6,930 bases of DNA from the NCBI GenBank assembly GCA_009837685.1, contig VXTA01000031.1:1-6930 (forward strand), given 5' to 3'. Below, in pieces: positions 4,649 to 6,930 of the stretch (positions are counted from its first letter, which is position 1; each line of letters begins with the position of its first letter). The stretch is from Chloroflexota bacterium (lineage in GTDB: Bacteria > Chloroflexota > Dehalococcoidia > Lucifugimonadales > Lucifugimonadaceae). Position numbers and translations under genes: made by a program. Under the pieces are notes generated by a model. It was not told the DNA's origin. It searched no databases and saw nothing but the letters and a program-made list of their open reading frames with translations.

Positions 4649-6562
4649 ATGAATCTCCCCGTTAAATACGGGCGGTATGGTTTGTTGGCAATCCTTGCGA
4701 GCGTGATGGTGCTTGGCGTCGTCATCGCTTGTGGTGAGGAAGAGCCCACAGCCACACCCGTCCCGCCGACCGCGACTTCAGTCCCGGCTACCGCGACTGC
4801 AGTCCCGCCGACCGCGACACCGGAACCTCAGCCGCCGTCTGAGGCGATGGGTATGGTCTTCGATCCAGGCGATGTTGCTGATGAAGACACTTTGAAGCTG
4901 TTCCACGGCGGTTCAGAGGGACGATTCATCGACCATGAACTGTGGAACCCATACGCCATTGGTGCAAACCACCAGCAGGGTCCAAACTTGATCTTCGAGC
5001 CTCTGGCATTCTTCTCGGCGTTCGCTGACGAGGAGATCATGTGGCTGGCCGAGGACTACAGCTACAACGACGACTTCACCGAGCTCACCATTAACTGTCG
5101 CGAAGGCATCTCCTGGAGCGACGGCGAAGACTTCGACTGCGAAGACGTTGTCTACACCTTGAACACCTTGAAGGAACTCAAGGAACAGGTCCGATGGGGT
5201 AAAGACGTTGACGCCGCGATGGACAACGCCGAGCTGGTCGACAAGTACACCGCCAAGGTGAACCTGCTACGCCCAGACCCGCGCTTCTTCTTCCTGCTGA
5301 CCTACAAGTTCGACATCGGTGTCTACATCGTTCCCGAGCATCACTACAACGGTCGCGACTGGACCACCTTTGGTGACTACAACCGCGACAATGGCTGGCC
5401 GCTCTCGACTGGTCCGTGGCAGGTAACGACCTCGACCGAGCAGAAGATCTTCGACCGCCGCGACTCGTGGTGGGGCGAAGGCGTTGCCGACTTGGGCGAC
5501 TACGGTCGTCTGCCGCGTGTCAAGCGGATCATCTATATCCCTGGCGTTCCGCAGGAGCAACGTGCGCAGGCATTGATCAACGACCAGATCGACGGTGCCG
5601 CGATGACGACTCCGTCGCTGATCGCTGAGACTCTTGACCAGAACGAAGACCTTATTACGCACTCCGGTCGTGGCGAGCCTTACGGCTACGTCGACTGGTG
5701 GCCCGTATCTATCGCGTTCAACACGAGCGGTAAGTTCGGTCCGTACGACAACCCGGACGTTCGCTGGGCGATCTCGTTCTACCTTGACCGTGCGGAACTG
5801 CGTGAGCTGGCATACGACGGTGCGGCGGCCTTCAACCCGCTGACCATGCCGCAGTATCCTCCGCTCCAGCCGTACTTCGACATCGCAACCGAAGTCATGG
5901 AAGAGATTGGGCGCTCCACGCTCGACTACGATCCTGACCGCGGTGATGAGTTGATGGAAGGCGCGGGCTTCACGAAGAACTCCGATGGCATGTGGGAAGA
6001 CTCTGGTGGCAACACGGTCAACTGTGAAATCGTCGGTTTCAACCCATGGGTTGACCTTGGACCTGCAGTTGCACAGCAGCTCGTGAACCACGGCATCCAG
6101 GCCGACTACGGTCAGCCGACCGATGCCTCGAGCCGAATGGCAGAGGGTAACTTCGAGTGCCTGATGTTCGGACACGGCGGTTCAGTCCGTGACCCGTACT
6201 TCACGATGAAGCTCTACCAGTCATCGTCCGTGAACATTCCGGGCGGTCACCAGGTGAACTTCTACCACTGGGAGAACGAAGAGTGGGACGAGTTGACGGA
6301 CGAGGTTGCGAAGACTTCGCCTGACAACACGGCCGAGATGTACGATCTCTGGCGCCAGGCCGCCACGATCTGGCTGACCGAGTTGCCGGACGTTCCGATC
6401 TTGGAGTTCTACCACCGGATCATCATGAACACGGCGCGATGGGACGGCTGGCCGCAGGGCGATGCCTCTCAGGGTGCGCTTGACGTGACTGGTTACGTTA
6501 ACGAGGCATGGTGGCACCTGACTTGGTCGCTGGTGATTCACATGCTTGAGCCGGCGAGCTAA
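4649..6562 (+). CDS. Family-5 extracellular substrate-binding lipoprotein of the peptide-type ABC importer
   Basis: This 637-residue protein captures the solute outside the membrane and hands it to the permeases encoded divergently. The N-terminus is a lipoprotein signal: basic start, hydrophobic segment at about 11-27 and lipobox VIAC with Cys28. A Pro/Thr/Ala linker of four heptads (34-61) follows, a spacer common in Chloroflexota lipoproteins. The family-5 binding domain covers about 80-600: REGISWSDG (151-159) with DVVYT (166-170), IVPEHHYNG (227-235), STGPWQV (253-259) and NPDVRWAISFYLDRAEL (368-384). The C-terminus is rich in aromatics (EAWWHLTW). Length is within the upper family range. 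ATG 4649 is supported by GAGGAAG (4634-4640), 8 nt upstream, and by the correctly placed signal peptide. The stop is TAA. The substrate is not readable; peptides are the default guess. Confidence 0.96.
   Translation: MNLPVKYGRYGLLAILASVMVLGVVIACGEEEPTATPVPPTATSVPATATAVPPTATPEPQPPSEAMGMVFDPGDVADEDTLKLFHGGSEGRFIDHELWNPYAIGANHQQGPNLIFEPLAFFSAFADEEIMWLAEDYSYNDDFTELTINCREGISWSDGEDFDCEDVVYTLNTLKELKEQVRWGKDVDAAMDNAELVDKYTAKVNLLRPDPRFFFLLTYKFDIGVYIVPEHHYNGRDWTTFGDYNRDNGWPLSTGPWQVTTSTEQKIFDRRDSWWGEGVADLGDYGRLPRVKRIIYIPGVPQEQRAQALINDQIDGAAMTTPSLIAETLDQNEDLITHSGRGEPYGYVDWWPVSIAFNTSGKFGPYDNPDVRWAISFYLDRAELRELAYDGAAAFNPLTMPQYPPLQPYFDIATEVMEEIGRSTLDYDPDRGDELMEGAGFTKNSDGMWEDSGGNTVNCEIVGFNPWVDLGPAVAQQLVNHGIQADYGQPTDASSRMAEGNFECLMFGHGGSVRDPYFTMKLYQSSSVNIPGGHQVNFYHWENEEWDELTDEVAKTSPDNTAEMYDLWRQAATIWLTELPDVPILEFYHRIIMNTARWDGWPQGDASQGALDVTGYVNEAWWHLTWSLVIHMLEPAS
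4748..4831 (+). repeat. Four 21-bp tandem repeats encoding the lipoprotein linker
   Basis: Four heptads, TATPVPP, TATSVPA, TATAVPP and TATPEPQ (residues 34-61), follow each other directly after the lipid-attachment Cys28. The matching 21-bp DNA units are diverged but clear ('accgcgac' recurs). Such arrays can gain or lose units by slippage, which would change the length of the tether between membrane and binding domain. Confidence 0.8.
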
Positions 6563-6578
6563 AGCGAATTGAGTTGAA

Positions 6579-6612
6579 TCGGTTGCCCAGCCGGAATGGC
6601 GCTGGCAGCCGA
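6579..6612 (+). other. Imperfect hairpin after the binding-protein gene
   Basis: TCGGTTGCC (6579-6587) pairs with GGCAGCCGA (6604-6612), nine pairs with one G-U. The inner part can pair further as AGCC with GGC-CT, leaving small bulges. It begins 17 nt after the stop codon and is not followed by a U-tract, so an mRNA 3'-end stabiliser or REP-like role is as likely as termination. Confidence 0.4.
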
Positions 6613-6630
6613 ACAACCCGATGGAATTAG

Positions 6631-6666
6631 AAGCGGTCGGGTCTGGGAAACCAGGCCCGGCCGCTT
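6631..6666 (+). terminator. Strong GNRA-capped hairpin, probable terminator of the binding-protein transcript
   Basis: AAGCGGTCGGGTCTGG (6631-6646) pairs with CCAGGCCCGGCCGCTT (6651-6666) along all 16 positions, two of them G-U, around the tetraloop GAAA. The G-U pairs would become A-C mismatches in the opposite transcript, so the structure fits plus-strand RNA. The following bases are G/T-rich (GTTGTTGTCT at 6673-6682) but not a true U-run, so termination may be weak or the hairpin may mainly protect the 3' end of the mRNA. Confidence 0.7.
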
Positions 6667-6722
6667 CGGCGCGTTGTTGTCTGAACCGCTGATTGCGCCG
6701 ATTATCGTGATGGGCTGTGATT

Positions 6723-6752
6723 TTGGTGGTGATGCGCTAGGATAGCTTTAAT
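6723..6752 (+). promoter_or_regulatory. Candidate promoter of the downstream lipoprotein gene
   Basis: TTGGTG (6723-6728) and TTTAAT (6747-6752) are 18 nt apart; the -10 box matches the sigma-70 consensus at 5 of 6 positions and the -35 box at 3 of 6. It lies between the terminator-like hairpin and the next start codon, giving a leader of about 20 nt that includes GGAG (6769-6772). Confidence 0.4.
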
Positions 6753-6779
6753 CTACCTGCGCTGGATCGGAGCCGGATC

Positions 6780-6930
6780 ATGTTAATCAATGCAAAATCG
6801 ATCTTCGTTTCACTGTTGGTTTTGACGGTCGCCAGTTTCGTGATCGGTTGTGGCAGTGCAAGTGATGAACCAGGGGATGGGGGAGACGGGGAACCTGCGG
6901 TTGCGGCGGTGGATGAAAACGCGGTTGTGA
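6780..6930 (+). CDS. Lipoprotein of unknown function (3' end cut off)
   Basis: Only the first 50 codons are inside the window. ATG 6780 has GGAG 7 nt upstream. The product starts with a lipoprotein signal: Lys6, a hydrophobic segment at about 8-22 and lipobox VIGC with Cys24. An acidic Gly/Asp/Ser linker (about 25-38) and an Ala/Val-rich stretch follow. It should be exported and lipid-anchored on the outer face of the membrane. The fold cannot be told from what is visible; binding proteins, foldases and thioredoxin-like proteins all begin this way. It is separated from the transporter gene by a terminator-like hairpin and has its own candidate promoter, so it is probably not part of that transcription unit. 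Confidence 0.8.
   Translation, partial: MLINAKSIFVSLLVLTVASFVIGCGSASDEPGDGGDGEPAVAAVDENAVV

Noticed and set aside
4668..4746. Signal-peptide region as a separate small membrane protein
   Set aside because: It is in frame with the binding protein and carries the lipobox, so it is simply its export signal.
4513..4755. 80-codon minus-strand frame over the intergenic region and the start of the binding-protein gene
   Set aside because: It covers the promoter, ribosome-binding site and signal-peptide codons of the plus-strand gene and shows no domain.
5267..6175. 302-codon open frame antisense to the binding-protein gene
   Set aside because: It mirrors the binding-protein gene, is Arg/Val-rich with no recognisable domain, and follows from G+C-rich codon bias.
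1..6930. tRNA, rRNA, CRISPR array, transposase or toxin-antitoxin gene
   Set aside because: I looked on both strands and found no cloverleaf, spaced repeat array or matching protein; the space is filled by the transporter genes and the intergenic regions described.

Overview
The window is almost entirely a peptide-type (Dpp/Opp family, PepT class) ABC importer locus. The lipoprotein linker built from TAT-P-V-P-P heptads, the style of the transporter subunits and the G+C-rich codons suggest a Chloroflexota bacterium, possibly from the SAR202/Dehalococcoidia side. That placement is an inference from protein style and was not tested with a marker gene.

Layout. Positions 1-4289, minus strand: a four-gene operon read right to left, permease B (4289-3126), permease C (3124-2078), ATPase D (2055-976) and ATPase F (979 to the left edge, cut just before its stop). 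The genes are packed: 1 nt between B and C, 22 nt between C and D, and a probable TTG start of F overlapping the TGA stop of D. Positions 4290-4648: the divergent intergenic region. It holds a candidate minus-strand promoter (4293-4321), two palindromic repeat units (4355-4382 and 4391-4450), and a perfect 20-bp palindrome (4500-4519) that contains the -35 box of a candidate plus-strand promoter. Positions 4649-6562, plus strand: the family-5 substrate-binding lipoprotein. Positions 6563-6779: two hairpins, the second a strong GNRA-capped terminator-like stem, then a candidate promoter. Positions 6780-6930: the first 50 codons of another lipoprotein, function unknown.

How it works together. 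The lipid-anchored binding protein captures a solute outside the membrane and delivers it to the B/C permease pair. ATP hydrolysis by the D/F heterodimer drives import. The binding protein has its own divergent promoter and a terminator-like structure behind it, so it can be expressed at a different level from the membrane complex. The substrate cannot be read from the sequence; peptides are the family default, but this family also carries nickel, glutathione, sugars and other solutes.

The transporter itself is ordinary. The points worth a second look are regulatory and structural: the operator-like palindrome at 4500-4519, a hairpin repeat that encodes the tail of ATPase D and supplies the probable ribosome-binding site of ATPase F, the unclear start of permease B, and a 10-bp-arm inverted repeat inside its 5' end. 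I see no evidence of a novel multi-gene system.
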